Below are positions 8,513-16,966 of a stretch of 64,000 bases of DNA, piece by piece. The notes beneath the pieces were generated by a model, which was not told the DNA's origin, made no database searches, and saw nothing but the letters and a program-made list of their open reading frames with translations. This stretch comes from Kribbella pratensis (GTDB lineage: Bacteria > Actinomycetota > Actinomycetes > Propionibacteriales > Kribbellaceae), in contig NZ_SODU01000002.1 in NCBI RefSeq assembly GCF_004366075.1, positions 698,647 through 762,646 on the forward strand. Direction: 5' to 3'. Numbering within the stretch: the stretch's first letter is position 1; every line of letters begins with the position of its first letter. The translations under genes and the position numbers were made by a program.

Positions 8513-8589
8513 GCGGCCGAAGAATACCCGCTTCCGGCCCGATTCCCGCGCTACCGGTCCGGGATCGGCCGCGAAAGGTGGGCAGACTC

Positions 8590-8619
8590 TTGACGCCCGG
8601 GCGTACACCCGCTTAGCGT
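8590..8619 (+). promoter_or_regulatory. probable promoter of the rhamnose operon
   Basis: A TTGACG box (8590-8595) is followed by 18 bp and TAGCGT (8614-8619), a plausible housekeeping -35/-10 pair. The LacI-type palindrome at 8633-8644 falls just after the expected start of transcription, where a repressor would block initiation or clearance. Confidence 0.55.
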
Positions 8620-8632
8620 CATGGGACGCTCT

Positions 8633-8644
8633 TGAAACCTTTCA
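8633..8644. promoter_or_regulatory. LacI-type operator in front of rhaM
   Basis: TGAAACCTTTCA is a palindrome with perfect TGAAA/TTTCA arms, matching the LacI-family consensus apart from the central CC. It lies 55 bp upstream of rhaM and about 14 bp after the predicted -10 box. Confidence 0.65.
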
Positions 8645-8698
8645 TCCCAGGAGTCGTCAGCACGCCACAGTCCCGCCCGCTCGAGTACAGGTGACGCC

Positions 8699-9031
8699 GT
8701 GAATCGTTACTGCTTCTGTCTGCAGGTCCGGCCCGACCGGCTCGACGAGTACGTCGAACGGCACCGCGACGTCTGGCCGGACATGCAGGCCGCGTTGCGG
8801 GACTCGGGCTGGCACAACTACTCGCTCTTCCTCCGCGACGACGGTCTGCTGATCGGGTACGTCGAGTCCGAGGACCTGGAGGCGGCGCAGAAGGCGATGG
8901 CGGCGACCGAGGTAAACACCCGCTGGCAAGCCCAGATGACCGAATTCTTCACCGGTATAGACGGCAGGCCGCCGGACGAGTCGTTCCTCCTCCTGCCCGA
9001 GATCTTCCATCTGAAAGAGGACCAACCATGA
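8699..9031 (+). CDS. rhaM: L-rhamnose mutarotase
   Basis: A small dimeric-barrel protein of 110 residues that interconverts alpha and beta L-rhamnose before isomerisation. Family features are the start NRYCFCLQVRPDRLDEY, the active-site His in ERHRDVWPDM, the SGWHNYSLFLRDDGLLIGY strand pair and the Trp-rich segment TRWQAQMTEFF. GTG at 8699 has AGGTGA upstream. Its stop overlaps the start of rhaI by 4 nt (ATGA), indicating translational coupling. It is the first gene of the rhamnose operon. Confidence 0.95.
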   Translation: MNRYCFCLQVRPDRLDEYVERHRDVWPDMQAALRDSGWHNYSLFLRDDGLLIGYVESEDLEAAQKAMAATEVNTRWQAQMTEFFTGIDGRPPDESFLLLPEIFHLKEDQP

Positions 9032-10191
9032 CGACCGAAGCCGTGAAGGCCGCCCTCAGCCGCCAGGAGATCGAGCTGCCCTCGTGGGCGTTCGGGAACT
9101 CCGGCACCCGGTTCAAGGTGTTCAGCCAGCCCGGGGTGCCGCGGTCGCCCGAGGAGAAGATCGCCGACGCGGCCGTCGTCCACAAGTACACCGGGGTGGC
9201 GCCGAGCGTGGCGCTGCACATCCCCTGGGACAAGGTCGACGACTATGCGGCGCTGGCGGCGTACGCGAAGGAGCAGGGTGTCCGGCTCGGGGCGATCAAC
9301 AGCAACGTGTTCCAGGACGACGACTACAAGCTGGGCAGCGTCACCAACCCGGATCCCGCGGTACGCCGGAAGGCCACCGATCACCTGCTCGAATGCGTCG
9401 ACATCATGGACGCGACCGGGTCCCGGGACCTCAAGCTGTGGTTCTCCGACGGCACGAACTACCCCGGCCAGGACGACATCCAGGACCGGCAGGACCGGCT
9501 CGCGACCGCGTTGAAGGAGGTGTACGACCGGCTCGGTGACGACCAGCGGATGCTGCTCGAGTACAAGCTGTTCGAGCCGGCCTTCTACACCACGGACGTG
9601 CCGGACTGGGGTACGTCGTACGCACACTGTCTCGAACTGGGGCCGAAGGCAACGGTCTGTATCGACACCGGGCACCACGCGCCGGGGACGAACATCGAGT
9701 TCATCGTGGCCTTCCTGCTCCGCACCAGGAAGCTCGGCGCGTTCGACTTCAACAGCCGGTTCTACGCCGACGACGACCTGATGGTCGGCGCCGCGGACCC
9801 GTTCCAGCTGTTCCGGATCATGAACGAGATCGTCCGCGGCGACGCGCTCGACCCGGACCGCGGGATCGCGTTCATGCTCGACCAGTGCCACAACATCGAG
9901 GAGAAGATCCCCGCGATCATCCGCTCGGTGATGAACGTCCAGGAGGCCACCGCCAAGGCGCTGCTGGTCGACCGCGACGCTCTCCGCAAGGCACAGCGGG
10001 AAGGCGACGTCCTCGGTGCGAACGCCGCCCTGATGGACGCGTACAACACCGATGTCCGGCCGCTGCTCGCGGACCTCCGCGAGTCGCAGGGCCTGGACCG
10101 TGACCCGGTTGCGGCGTACAAGCGCAGCGGCTACTTCGAGCAGATCAGCAAAGACCGAGCCGACGGCCAGCAGGCCGGATGGGGAGCCTGA
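9028..10191 (+). CDS. rhaI: L-rhamnose isomerase
   Basis: A metal-dependent TIM-barrel isomerase of 387 residues converting L-rhamnose to L-rhamnulose. It resembles the RhaI (Pseudomonas stutzeri) type rather than E. coli RhaA. Metal-site stretches are MLLEYKLFEP (Glu), VCIDTGHHAPGTN (Asp and His) and GAFDFNSRFYADDDL (Asp cluster). The N-terminal LPSWAFGNSGTRFKVF and LHIPWDKVDDY segments fit the family. It sits between the mutarotase (4-nt overlap) and the aldolase-dehydrogenase fusion (6-bp gap), so all are one transcript. Confidence 0.95.
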   Translation: MTTEAVKAALSRQEIELPSWAFGNSGTRFKVFSQPGVPRSPEEKIADAAVVHKYTGVAPSVALHIPWDKVDDYAALAAYAKEQGVRLGAINSNVFQDDDYKLGSVTNPDPAVRRKATDHLLECVDIMDATGSRDLKLWFSDGTNYPGQDDIQDRQDRLATALKEVYDRLGDDQRMLLEYKLFEPAFYTTDVPDWGTSYAHCLELGPKATVCIDTGHHAPGTNIEFIVAFLLRTRKLGAFDFNSRFYADDDLMVGAADPFQLFRIMNEIVRGDALDPDRGIAFMLDQCHNIEEKIPAIIRSVMNVQEATAKALLVDRDALRKAQREGDVLGANAALMDAYNTDVRPLLADLRESQGLDRDPVAAYKRSGYFEQISKDRADGQQAGWGA

Positions 10192-10197
10192 GTACCG

Positions 10198-12231
10198 ATG
10201 ACCGACACTGCAGCCGAGCTCGTTGCGCGTAGCAACCGACTGGGTGCCGATCCGCGCAACACGAACTATGCCGGCGGGAACACGTCGGCGAAGGGCACCG
10301 AGACCGACCCGGTCACCCAGCAGCCCGTCGACCTGCTGTGGGTGAAGGGATCCGGTGGTGACCTGGGCACGCTGACGACGAAGGGTCTCGCCGTACTGCG
10401 TCTGGACCGCCTGAACTCGCTCGTCGACGTGTACCCGGGCGTGGACCGTGAGGACGAGATGGTCGCCGCGTTCGACTACTGCCTGCACGGGAAGGGCGGT
10501 GCGGCGCCGTCGATCGACACCGCGATGCACGGGCTGGTCGATGCCCCTCATGTCGACCACCTGCACCCGGACTCCGGAATCGCGCTGGCGACCGCGGCGG
10601 ACGGCGAGAAGCTGACCGCGGAGTGCTTCGGCGACCGCGTGGTGTGGGTCCCGTGGCGACGGCCCGGCTTCCAGCTCGGGCTGGACATCGCCGCCGTCAA
10701 GCGGGAGAACCCGCAGGCGATCGGCTGCATCCTGGGCGGCCACGGCATCACGGCCTGGGGAAACACGTCCGAGGAGTGCGAGGCGAACTCCCTGGAGATC
10801 ATCCGTACGGCGGAACGCTTCCTGGCGGACCGCGGTGTCGCCGAACCGTTCGGCGCGATCGTCCCCGGCTACGAACCCCTGCCGACCGACGAACGTCGCG
10901 CCCGGGCCGCCGCACTTGCACCCGTCATCCGTGGGCTCGCGTCGACGGACAAGCCGCAGGTCGGCCACTTCAACGACTCCGACGTCGTGCTCGAGTTCAC
11001 CGCACGGGAGAAGCTGGCCGAGCTGGCCGCGCTGGGCACCTCCTGCCCGGACCACTTCCTCCGCACCAAGGTCCGGCCGCTGGTGCTGGACCTCCCGCCG
11101 TCGGCCTCGGTGGAGGACACGGTCGCACGGTTGAAGGAGCTGCACGCCGCGTATCGCGAGGACTACGCGGCCTACTACAACCGGCACGCCGAGCCGGACA
11201 GCCCGGCGATGCGCGGTGCCGACCCGGCGATCGTGCTCGTGCCTGGTGTCGGGATGTTCAGTTTCGGGAAGGACAAGCAGACCGCGCGGGTGGCCGGCGA
11301 GTTCTACGTGAACGCGATCAACGTGATGCGAGGCGCCGAGGCGGTGTCGACGTACGCGCCGATCGACGAGCGGGAGAAGTTCCGGATCGAGTACTGGGCG
11401 CTGGAGGAGGCGAAGCTGCAGCGGATGCCGCGGCCGAAGCCGCTCGCGACCCGGGTCGCGTTCGTGACCGGTGGCGGGTCGGGCATCGGCAAGGCGATCG
11501 CGCAACGACTGGCCGCCGAGGGCGCGTGCGTTGTCGTCGCGGACCTCGACCAGGCTGCGGCCGAGGCGGTGGCGAAGGAGATCGGATCCACGGACGTGGC
11601 GGTCGCGGTCGGCGCGGACGTGTCGTCGGCGGACGCGGTCGAGGCGGCGTTGCGAGAGGCTGTGCTGGCCTTCGGCGGTGTCGACCTGATCGTCAACAAC
11701 GCCGGGCTGTCGATCTCGAAGTCGTTGCTGGAGACAACGGACCGCGACTGGGACCTGCAGCACGACGTGATGGCGAAGGGCTCGTTCCTGGTCTCGCGGG
11801 CGGCCGCGAAGGTGCTCATCGACCAGGGGATGGGCGGCGACATCGTCTACATCTCCAGCAAGAACTCGGTGTTCGCCGGCCCGAACAACGTCGCGTACGG
11901 CTCCGCCAAGGCGGACCAGGCCCACCAGGTCCGGCTGCTCGCGGCCGAGCTCGGCGAGTACGGGGTCCGGGTCAACGGCGTGAACCCCGACGGCGTCGTC
12001 CGCGGATCCGGCATCTTCGCCGGCGGCTGGGGTGCGAAGCGGGCCGCGGTGTACGGCGTACCGGAGGAGGAACTCGGTGCGTACTACGCGCAGCGGACCC
12101 TGCTGAAGCGTGAGGTGCTGCCCGAGAATGTCGCGGCCGCGGTGTTCGCGCTGACCGGTGGGGATCTCACCCACACGACCGGCCTGCACATCCCCGTCGA
12201 CGCCGGCGTAGCCGCCGCCTTCCTCCGCTAG
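10198..12231 (+). CDS. bifunctional rhamnulose-1-phosphate aldolase / SDR dehydrogenase
   Basis: A fusion of a class II aldolase (residues 1-~400) and a short-chain dehydrogenase (~415-677). The aldolase half shows NTNYAGGNTSAKG, LWVKGSGGDLG, the metal His pair VDHLHPDSG and ILGGHGITAWG. The SDR half has the glycine-rich cofactor loop VTGGGSGIGKAIA, NNAGLS, ISSKNS and the YGSAK catalytic Tyr-Lys. The aldolase cleaves L-rhamnulose-1-phosphate to dihydroxyacetone phosphate and L-lactaldehyde, and the SDR part is expected to oxidise lactaldehyde. Such fusions are known in Bacillus and actinobacteria. The preference for lactaldehyde is family knowledge, not read from the sequence. Confidence 0.93.
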   Translation: MTDTAAELVARSNRLGADPRNTNYAGGNTSAKGTETDPVTQQPVDLLWVKGSGGDLGTLTTKGLAVLRLDRLNSLVDVYPGVDREDEMVAAFDYCLHGKGGAAPSIDTAMHGLVDAPHVDHLHPDSGIALATAADGEKLTAECFGDRVVWVPWRRPGFQLGLDIAAVKRENPQAIGCILGGHGITAWGNTSEECEANSLEIIRTAERFLADRGVAEPFGAIVPGYEPLPTDERRARAAALAPVIRGLASTDKPQVGHFNDSDVVLEFTAREKLAELAALGTSCPDHFLRTKVRPLVLDLPPSASVEDTVARLKELHAAYREDYAAYYNRHAEPDSPAMRGADPAIVLVPGVGMFSFGKDKQTARVAGEFYVNAINVMRGAEAVSTYAPIDEREKFRIEYWALEEAKLQRMPRPKPLATRVAFVTGGGSGIGKAIAQRLAAEGACVVVADLDQAAAEAVAKEIGSTDVAVAVGADVSSADAVEAALREAVLAFGGVDLIVNNAGLSISKSLLETTDRDWDLQHDVMAKGSFLVSRAAAKVLIDQGMGGDIVYISSKNSVFAGPNNVAYGSAKADQAHQVRLLAAELGEYGVRVNGVNPDGVVRGSGIFAGGWGAKRAAVYGVPEEELGAYYAQRTLLKREVLPENVAAAVFALTGGDLTHTTGLHIPVDAGVAAAFLR

Positions 12232-12239
12232 GTATCGGT

Positions 12240-13664
12240 ATGAAGCGCGTCGCGGCGGTCGATCTCGGGGCCTCGAGCGGGCGGGTGATGCTCGGCGAGG
12301 TGGGCGCTGACGTCCTCGAGCTGCGTGAACTGAACCGCTTCTGGAACGGTCCGGTGCGCGTGAGCGGTCGGCTGCACTGGGACGTGCTGCACCTCTACCG
12401 CTCGATCCTGGAGGGATTGCGGGCCGCAGGACCGCTCGACGGCGTCGGCATCGACTCCTGGGCAGTCGACTACGGCCTGCTCGACGAGAGCGGCCGCCTG
12501 CTGGGCAACCCCGTGCACTACCGCGACTCCCGCACCGACGGCGTGATGGAACGCGTCCTATCAACGATTCCAGCGGCCGAGCTGTACGCCGTCACAGGCC
12601 TGCAGCAGCTCCCGTTCAACACCATCTACCAACTGGCCGCCGAGAAGCTGCCGGCCGACGCGGCCACGCTGCTGATGATCCCTGACCTGCTGGCGTACTG
12701 GCTGACAGGGGAGATCGGTGTGGAGCGGACCAACGCCTCCACGACCCAGCTGTACGACGTGGTGGCCCGGGACTGGAGCGATGACGTGGTATCTCGGGTG
12801 GGGGTTCCACGTCAGGTGCTTCCTGCGCTGCGGGAGCCGGGCGATGTAGTCGGGACCGTGCTACCGGACGAGACCGGCTTGGCGCCGGGGATTCCGGTGA
12901 TTGCTGTCGGATCGCATGACACGGCTTCGGCTGTCGTTGCTGTGCCCGCGGTGGGTGAGCGGTTCGCATACATCTCCTCGGGCACCTGGTCGCTGGTCGG
13001 CCTCGAGCTCGATGCGCCGGTCCTGACGGACGACGCTCGGGAAGCGAACTTCACCAACGAGGGCGGCGTCGACGGGCGAACCCGGTTCCTGCGGAACGTG
13101 ATGGGGCTGTGGATCCTGCAGGAATGCCAACGGGTCTGGGGCGACGACGACCTGCCCGGGCTACTGCGGGACGCGGCCGCCGCGCCGCCGTACGCCGTAC
13201 TGATCGATCCGGACGCTCCCGAGTTCCTCGCCCCGGGCAACATGCCGGCGCGCATCGAGGAACACTGCCGGGCAACCGGTCAGGACGCGCCTCGATCTCG
13301 TGGTGCCGTGGTTCGCTGCATCCTGGAGAGCCTCGCCCTCGCGTACCGCCGTACGTTGCGTGCCGCGCAGACGATCGCCGACCGAGAGGTCGACGTACTG
13401 CACGTGATCGGCGGTGGTTCGCAGAACGAGCTGCTCTGCCAGCTCACCGCCGACGCGTGCGGCGTACCGGTCCTCGCCGGACCCGTCGAGGCCTCCGCGT
13501 TGGGCAATGTCCTCGTCCAGGCTCGTGCCCTCGGCGAGCCCTTCCCGGACCTGAGCGCGATGCGCGCCCTGGTCCGATCCACACACTCCCTGCGGCGTTA
13601 CGAGCCGCAGGGTAAACCGGCCGACTGGGACGCCGCCGAGTCCCGGGTGTTCGGAACAAGGTGA
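12240..13664 (+). CDS. rhaB: rhamnulokinase
   Basis: An FGGY-family sugar kinase of 474 residues phosphorylating L-rhamnulose. The N-terminal AAVDLGASSGRVMLGEV is the ATPase phosphate-1 loop, GIDSWAVDYGLLDESG the catalytic region, IAVGSHDTASAV the second phosphate motif, ISSGTWSLVG follows, and VIGGGSQNELLCQLTAD is the adenosine motif. It starts 9 bp after the aldolase fusion and completes the pathway set. No rhamnose transporter is visible nearby, so uptake must be encoded elsewhere. Confidence 0.95.
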   Translation: MKRVAAVDLGASSGRVMLGEVGADVLELRELNRFWNGPVRVSGRLHWDVLHLYRSILEGLRAAGPLDGVGIDSWAVDYGLLDESGRLLGNPVHYRDSRTDGVMERVLSTIPAAELYAVTGLQQLPFNTIYQLAAEKLPADAATLLMIPDLLAYWLTGEIGVERTNASTTQLYDVVARDWSDDVVSRVGVPRQVLPALREPGDVVGTVLPDETGLAPGIPVIAVGSHDTASAVVAVPAVGERFAYISSGTWSLVGLELDAPVLTDDAREANFTNEGGVDGRTRFLRNVMGLWILQECQRVWGDDDLPGLLRDAAAAPPYAVLIDPDAPEFLAPGNMPARIEEHCRATGQDAPRSRGAVVRCILESLALAYRRTLRAAQTIADREVDVLHVIGGGSQNELLCQLTADACGVPVLAGPVEASALGNVLVQARALGEPFPDLSAMRALVRSTHSLRRYEPQGKPADWDAAESRVFGTR

Positions 13665-13912
13665 TCAGCATGACCGCCCTCCCCCAGGAACTTCGACCGC
13701 TCGCGCGACGGGTGCCGCCGCGCGAGATCAGCCACGACGACCTGCAACTCCTCCGCCTGCTCGCCACCGGCCTGCCGGTCGACGGCGTCGCCCGGCGCCT
13801 CGACCTCTCCGAACGCACCGTCCGCCGGCGCACCCGGCTGATCTGCGACCGCCTCGGCTTCAGCACCGCCATCGAAGCCATCGTCTGGGCCGCCCGCCGC
13901 GGTCTGGTCTGA
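13661..13912 (+). CDS. small LuxR-type HTH protein
   Basis: An 83-residue protein that is little more than a LuxR/GerE DNA-binding helix-turn-helix: DLQLLRLLATGLPVDGVARR, then LDLSERTVRRRTRLICDRLG, then STAIEAIVWAARRGLV. GTG at 13661 overlaps the rhaB stop by 4 nt; an in-frame ATG follows at 13670. It has no receiver or ligand domain. The overlap suggests cotranscription with the rhamnose genes, so it may tune them or a wider response, but its target is unknown. Confidence 0.8.
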   Translation: MISMTALPQELRPLARRVPPREISHDDLQLLRLLATGLPVDGVARRLDLSERTVRRRTRLICDRLGFSTAIEAIVWAARRGLV

Positions 13913-13983
13913 GAGAGGGGGCCGAGTTAGGCGGCGACGGCTCCGGGTACCGGGGTTTCTGAGCATCGAGCCGAGGAGGACCG

Positions 13984-14478
13984 ATGAACGGAATGACCAT
14001 CGTCTGGATCGTCGTCGCGATCGCCGTCCTGGTCATCGTGATCGCCCTGATCGCGAGCGCGATGTCGCGCAGGTCGCAACAGCGCGCCCAGCAGGAGGCG
14101 TACGAACACGACCAGCAGGCGCGAGCGAGCGCGGCAGAGGCCGACAAGCAGCGTGCGGTCGCCGACGAGGTGGACGCGCGTGCCCGCAAGGCGCAGGCGG
14201 CCGCCGACGAGAAGACGGCCGAGGCTCGCCGGTTGTCGGCCGGCGCCACCGAACGGCGCGACGCCGCCGAGAACGCCCGCGCACAGTCGGACGAGCATCG
14301 CACCCAGGCCCAGAACCTCTGGCCGGACCACGACGGCGCCCAGAACGACGGCGCCCTGAATGATGGCGCCCAGAACGACGGTGCCCAGAACCGCGAGGGG
14401 CAACCGGTCGATCCGGACTGGGACGACGGCCGGCATCCGCACGACCCGCGGCACCCGAAGCACTCGCGGCGGGATTGA
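13984..14478 (+). CDS. membrane-anchored coiled-coil protein
   Basis: A 164-residue protein. Residues 4-26 form one transmembrane helix (IVWIVVAIAVLVIVIALIAS). A long charged Ala/Glu/Arg/Gln coiled coil runs over residues 30-110. The tail holds three or four DGAQN-type pentapeptide repeats and is rich in Asp and His. The gene starts after a GAGGAGGACCG ribosome site and ends 6 bp from the convergent ilvA stop. Similar small cytosol-facing coiled-coil proteins are common in actinobacteria without known function. Confidence 0.75.
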   Translation: MNGMTIVWIVVAIAVLVIVIALIASAMSRRSQQRAQQEAYEHDQQARASAAEADKQRAVADEVDARARKAQAAADEKTAEARRLSAGATERRDAAENARAQSDEHRTQAQNLWPDHDGAQNDGALNDGAQNDGAQNREGQPVDPDWDDGRHPHDPRHPKHSRRD

Positions 14479-14484
14479 GAAACG

Positions 14485-15777
14485 TCAGATCAGATACCTG
14501 AATTCCGGTGAGTTCGGGTTGATGCGTTCGATGTCGAGCGGGGCGGCCTCCATGCGCGACAGCAGCAGCGGGAGGTCGTCCCGGGTACTGATCTCGATGC
14601 CGACCAGGGCGACGCCGGTCTCGCGGTTGTTGCGCTTGACGTACTCGAACAGCGTGATGTCGTCGTCGGGGCCGAGCGTCTCGTCGAGGAAGGCGCGCAG
14701 GGCACCGGGCTCCTGCGGGAACGTCACCAGGAAGTAGTGCTTCAGGCCTTCGTACACCAACGAGCGCTCGAGGATCTCGCCGTACCGGCTGACGTCGTTG
14801 TTCCCGCCGGACAGCAGGCAGACCACGGTCTCGCCCGGGCGCACGTCGAGACCGTTGCCCAGAGCACTTGTCGACAAAGCGCCCGCGGGCTCCGCGATCA
14901 GGCCGTCGGTCTGGTAGAGCGCGAGCATCTCCGAGCACACGAGGCCTTCGGGAACCGCCATCAGCTCGACGCCGGCCTGCTGCACGAGCGGGAGGGTCAC
15001 GTCACCGACCCGTCGTACGGCGGCACCGTCGACGAAGCTGTCCAACTGCGGCAACGTCACGGGCTTACCGGCCGCGACCGCCGCAGCCATGCTCGCCGCG
15101 CCACCCGGCTCCACCCCGACGATGCGTACGCCGGGATGCCGCTCGGCGATCCAGGTTGCAACCCCTGCAACGAGACCGCCCCCACCGACCGGAACCACGA
15201 GTACGTCGGGAGCGTGGCCGAGCTGCTCCACCAACTCGATCGCCACGGTCCCTTGCCCCGCAACGGTTCTCGGGTCGTCGAACGCCGGCACCATCGTCGC
15301 CCCGGTGGCGGAACCTTCCGCGATCGCGGCGGCAGCGGCATCGTCGTACGTGTCGCCGGTGACGATCACCTGGATCTGCTTGCCGCCGAGCGCCGCGATC
15401 CGGTCCCGCTTCTGGCGCGGTGTCGTCCGCGGAACGTACACCTTGCCGTGGACACCGAGAATGTGGCACGAATACGCCAGCCCTTGGCCATGGTTGCCGG
15501 CGCTCGCACAGATCACGCCGGCTGCCTTGGCCGCATCGTCGAGCTGTGCGATCAGGTTGTACGCGCCGCGAAGCTTGTAGGAACGGCCGATCTGCAGGTC
15601 CTCCCGCTTCAGCCAGACCTGCGCGCCGGTGCGCTCCGACAGGCGGAGGTTGCGCTCCAAGGGTGTACGGACTGCGACGCCGTCCAAGCGCTTGCTGGCG
15701 GCCTCGATCGCCGCCGCGTCAACGGTGCTGACCTCGGCGCCGATGGTCGATCGAGCGACTGAACCACTGCCCTGCAT
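14485..15777 (-). CDS. ilvA: threonine ammonia-lyase (threonine deaminase)
   Basis: A PLP-dependent fold-II enzyme of 430 residues converting threonine to 2-oxobutanoate, the first step to isoleucine. The PLP lysine is in GRSYKLRGAYN, ASAGNHGQG binds the substrate carboxylate, VPVGGGGLVAG binds the cofactor phosphate and SGGNND lies near the end. The C-terminus carries one ACT-like regulatory segment (HYFLVTFPQEPGALRAFL), so feedback control is likely. ATG at 15777 is chosen because GGAAGG lies 7 nt upstream; the longer reading to 15891 has no family support. Confidence 0.93.
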   Translation of the reverse strand: MQGSGSVARSTIGAEVSTVDAAAIEAASKRLDGVAVRTPLERNLRLSERTGAQVWLKREDLQIGRSYKLRGAYNLIAQLDDAAKAAGVICASAGNHGQGLAYSCHILGVHGKVYVPRTTPRQKRDRIAALGGKQIQVIVTGDTYDDAAAAAIAEGSATGATMVPAFDDPRTVAGQGTVAIELVEQLGHAPDVLVVPVGGGGLVAGVATWIAERHPGVRIVGVEPGGAASMAAAVAAGKPVTLPQLDSFVDGAAVRRVGDVTLPLVQQAGVELMAVPEGLVCSEMLALYQTDGLIAEPAGALSTSALGNGLDVRPGETVVCLLSGGNNDVSRYGEILERSLVYEGLKHYFLVTFPQEPGALRAFLDETLGPDDDITLFEYVKRNNRETGVALVGIEISTRDDLPLLLSRMEAAPLDIERINPNSPEFRYLI

Positions 15778-16006
15778 GACGTTCCTTCCCGTGCATTTGC
15801 ACGATCTTCGCCGATTCGCTCGCTGCACAAGACAATTCGCGTCCACAGTCCGGACCGACGGATACCTTTGCGTATCAGACTCTTGCACCATGCGTGAAAC
15901 GGCTCTTCACTGGGCAGTCTAGTTTTCATACGCTCACTCGGTGTAACGGCCAGGTCCTTGGGAGAGATGAGCCGTGTATAGCCGGTCAGTGAGGACTGGA
16001 GGGCAC

Positions 16007-16873
16007 ATGGAACTGATTCCGTTCAGTCTGTGGGGCGACGCTTTGTGGTGCGGTCAGGAAGTCGTGCGGGAGGCCCCGCACGAGCAGGCGATCAGAAGCC
16101 TGTTCCCGGACCCCATCCCGGCGCGCGGCGCAGATCTGGACACCGAAGCGGACCTCGTCCCGGAACCGCACAACCGTTTCGACCCGCGGTCGATCGCCGT
16201 CCGGGTGCAAGGCAAGGTTGTCGGCTATCTGCCGAGGGACGACGCGCACCGGTACCACCCGGTGCTGTCAGAGTTGGTGGCACAAGGCCTGCAACCGCGG
16301 GTCCCTTGCCACCTGTGGGTCAGTGAGTGGGAGCCGGCGGACTGGGACGGCAAGGGCGCCCAGGGCACCGAGTTCCACGCGAGTGTCGCGGTCGCCCTGG
16401 GGCAGCCGCACATGCTGGTGCCGGTGAACCTGCCCCCGCCAGGCAGTTTTCACCTGCTGCCGCCCGGCAGCGGCATCGTTGTGCCGGGCAGCGAGGTGCA
16501 TCCCGACGTACTGGCGCCGTTCTTCCGCGCGGAGGGCGAGTGCTGGGCGTACGCCACCATGCACGCGATCGAGGAGGAGGACAGCTTTCAGGACCGGCAC
16601 CGGATCGTGGTCGAGATCCGGCTCGACGACGAACCCGTCGGCCGGCTCAGCCCGCGGCTGAGCGCCGAGTTCCTGCCCGCGATCCATTACCTCGCCGACA
16701 TGCGTGCCGAGACCGCCGCCAGGGTCGCCGTCCGCGGTGACCGTTGCGCATCGGAGGTGATCCTCTACGCGGCGCGGAGTCACGACCTCCCGGCCACCTG
16801 GCCGGACGGGCTGGCCCGCTCCCCAGTCGCGTCCCCGCAATGGCACTACTGGGCGACCAAAGAGGCCAACTAG
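16007..16873 (+). CDS. HIRAN-domain protein
   Basis: A 288-residue protein. Residues ~45-105 carry a HIRAN-like core: EPHNRFDPRSIAVRVQG, then KVVGYLPRDDAHRY, the pattern of a domain that binds DNA ends in helicases and nucleases. A second, weaker copy seems present at ~195-260 (HRIVVEIRLDDEPVGRLSPRL), so the protein may be a HIRAN duplication joined by a Pro-rich loop. No helicase or nuclease domain is present. ATG at 16007 follows GGAGGG; the longer reading from 15974 lacks a ribosome site. Its role is unknown. Confidence 0.72.
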   Translation: MELIPFSLWGDALWCGQEVVREAPHEQAIRSLFPDPIPARGADLDTEADLVPEPHNRFDPRSIAVRVQGKVVGYLPRDDAHRYHPVLSELVAQGLQPRVPCHLWVSEWEPADWDGKGAQGTEFHASVAVALGQPHMLVPVNLPPPGSFHLLPPGSGIVVPGSEVHPDVLAPFFRAEGECWAYATMHAIEEEDSFQDRHRIVVEIRLDDEPVGRLSPRLSAEFLPAIHYLADMRAETAARVAVRGDRCASEVILYAARSHDLPATWPDGLARSPVASPQWHYWATKEAN

Positions 16874-16932
16874 GCGGCTGCGCAGTACTGACCATGCCTC
16901 ACCAGGCCGGTACTGCGGAGCTACTTTCAAGG

Positions 16933-16966
16933 CGCCGGGCAGTTCTCCTAGGAGAGCTGCCCGGCG
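16933..16966. terminator. bidirectional hairpin between convergent genes
   Basis: CGCCGGGCAG (16933-16942) pairs perfectly with CTGCCCGGCG (16957-16966), and the inner TTCTCC/GGAGAG bases continue the stem almost to its centre, so nearly all 34 bases pair. It lies between the HIRAN gene and the NmrA-like gene and overlaps the stop codon of the latter (16948-16950). Confidence 0.75.

Noticed and set aside
8818-12564. A 1248-residue open frame on the minus strand across the rhamnose operon
   Set aside because: It is the antisense of well-recognised rhaM, rhaI, aldolase-SDR and rhaB genes; long antisense frames are expected at this GC content, and its product is Arg/Asp/Val-rich with no domain.
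7396-13912. Sugar ABC transporter for rhamnose in this locus
   Set aside because: No permease or substrate-binding protein is present between the regulator and the next operon.
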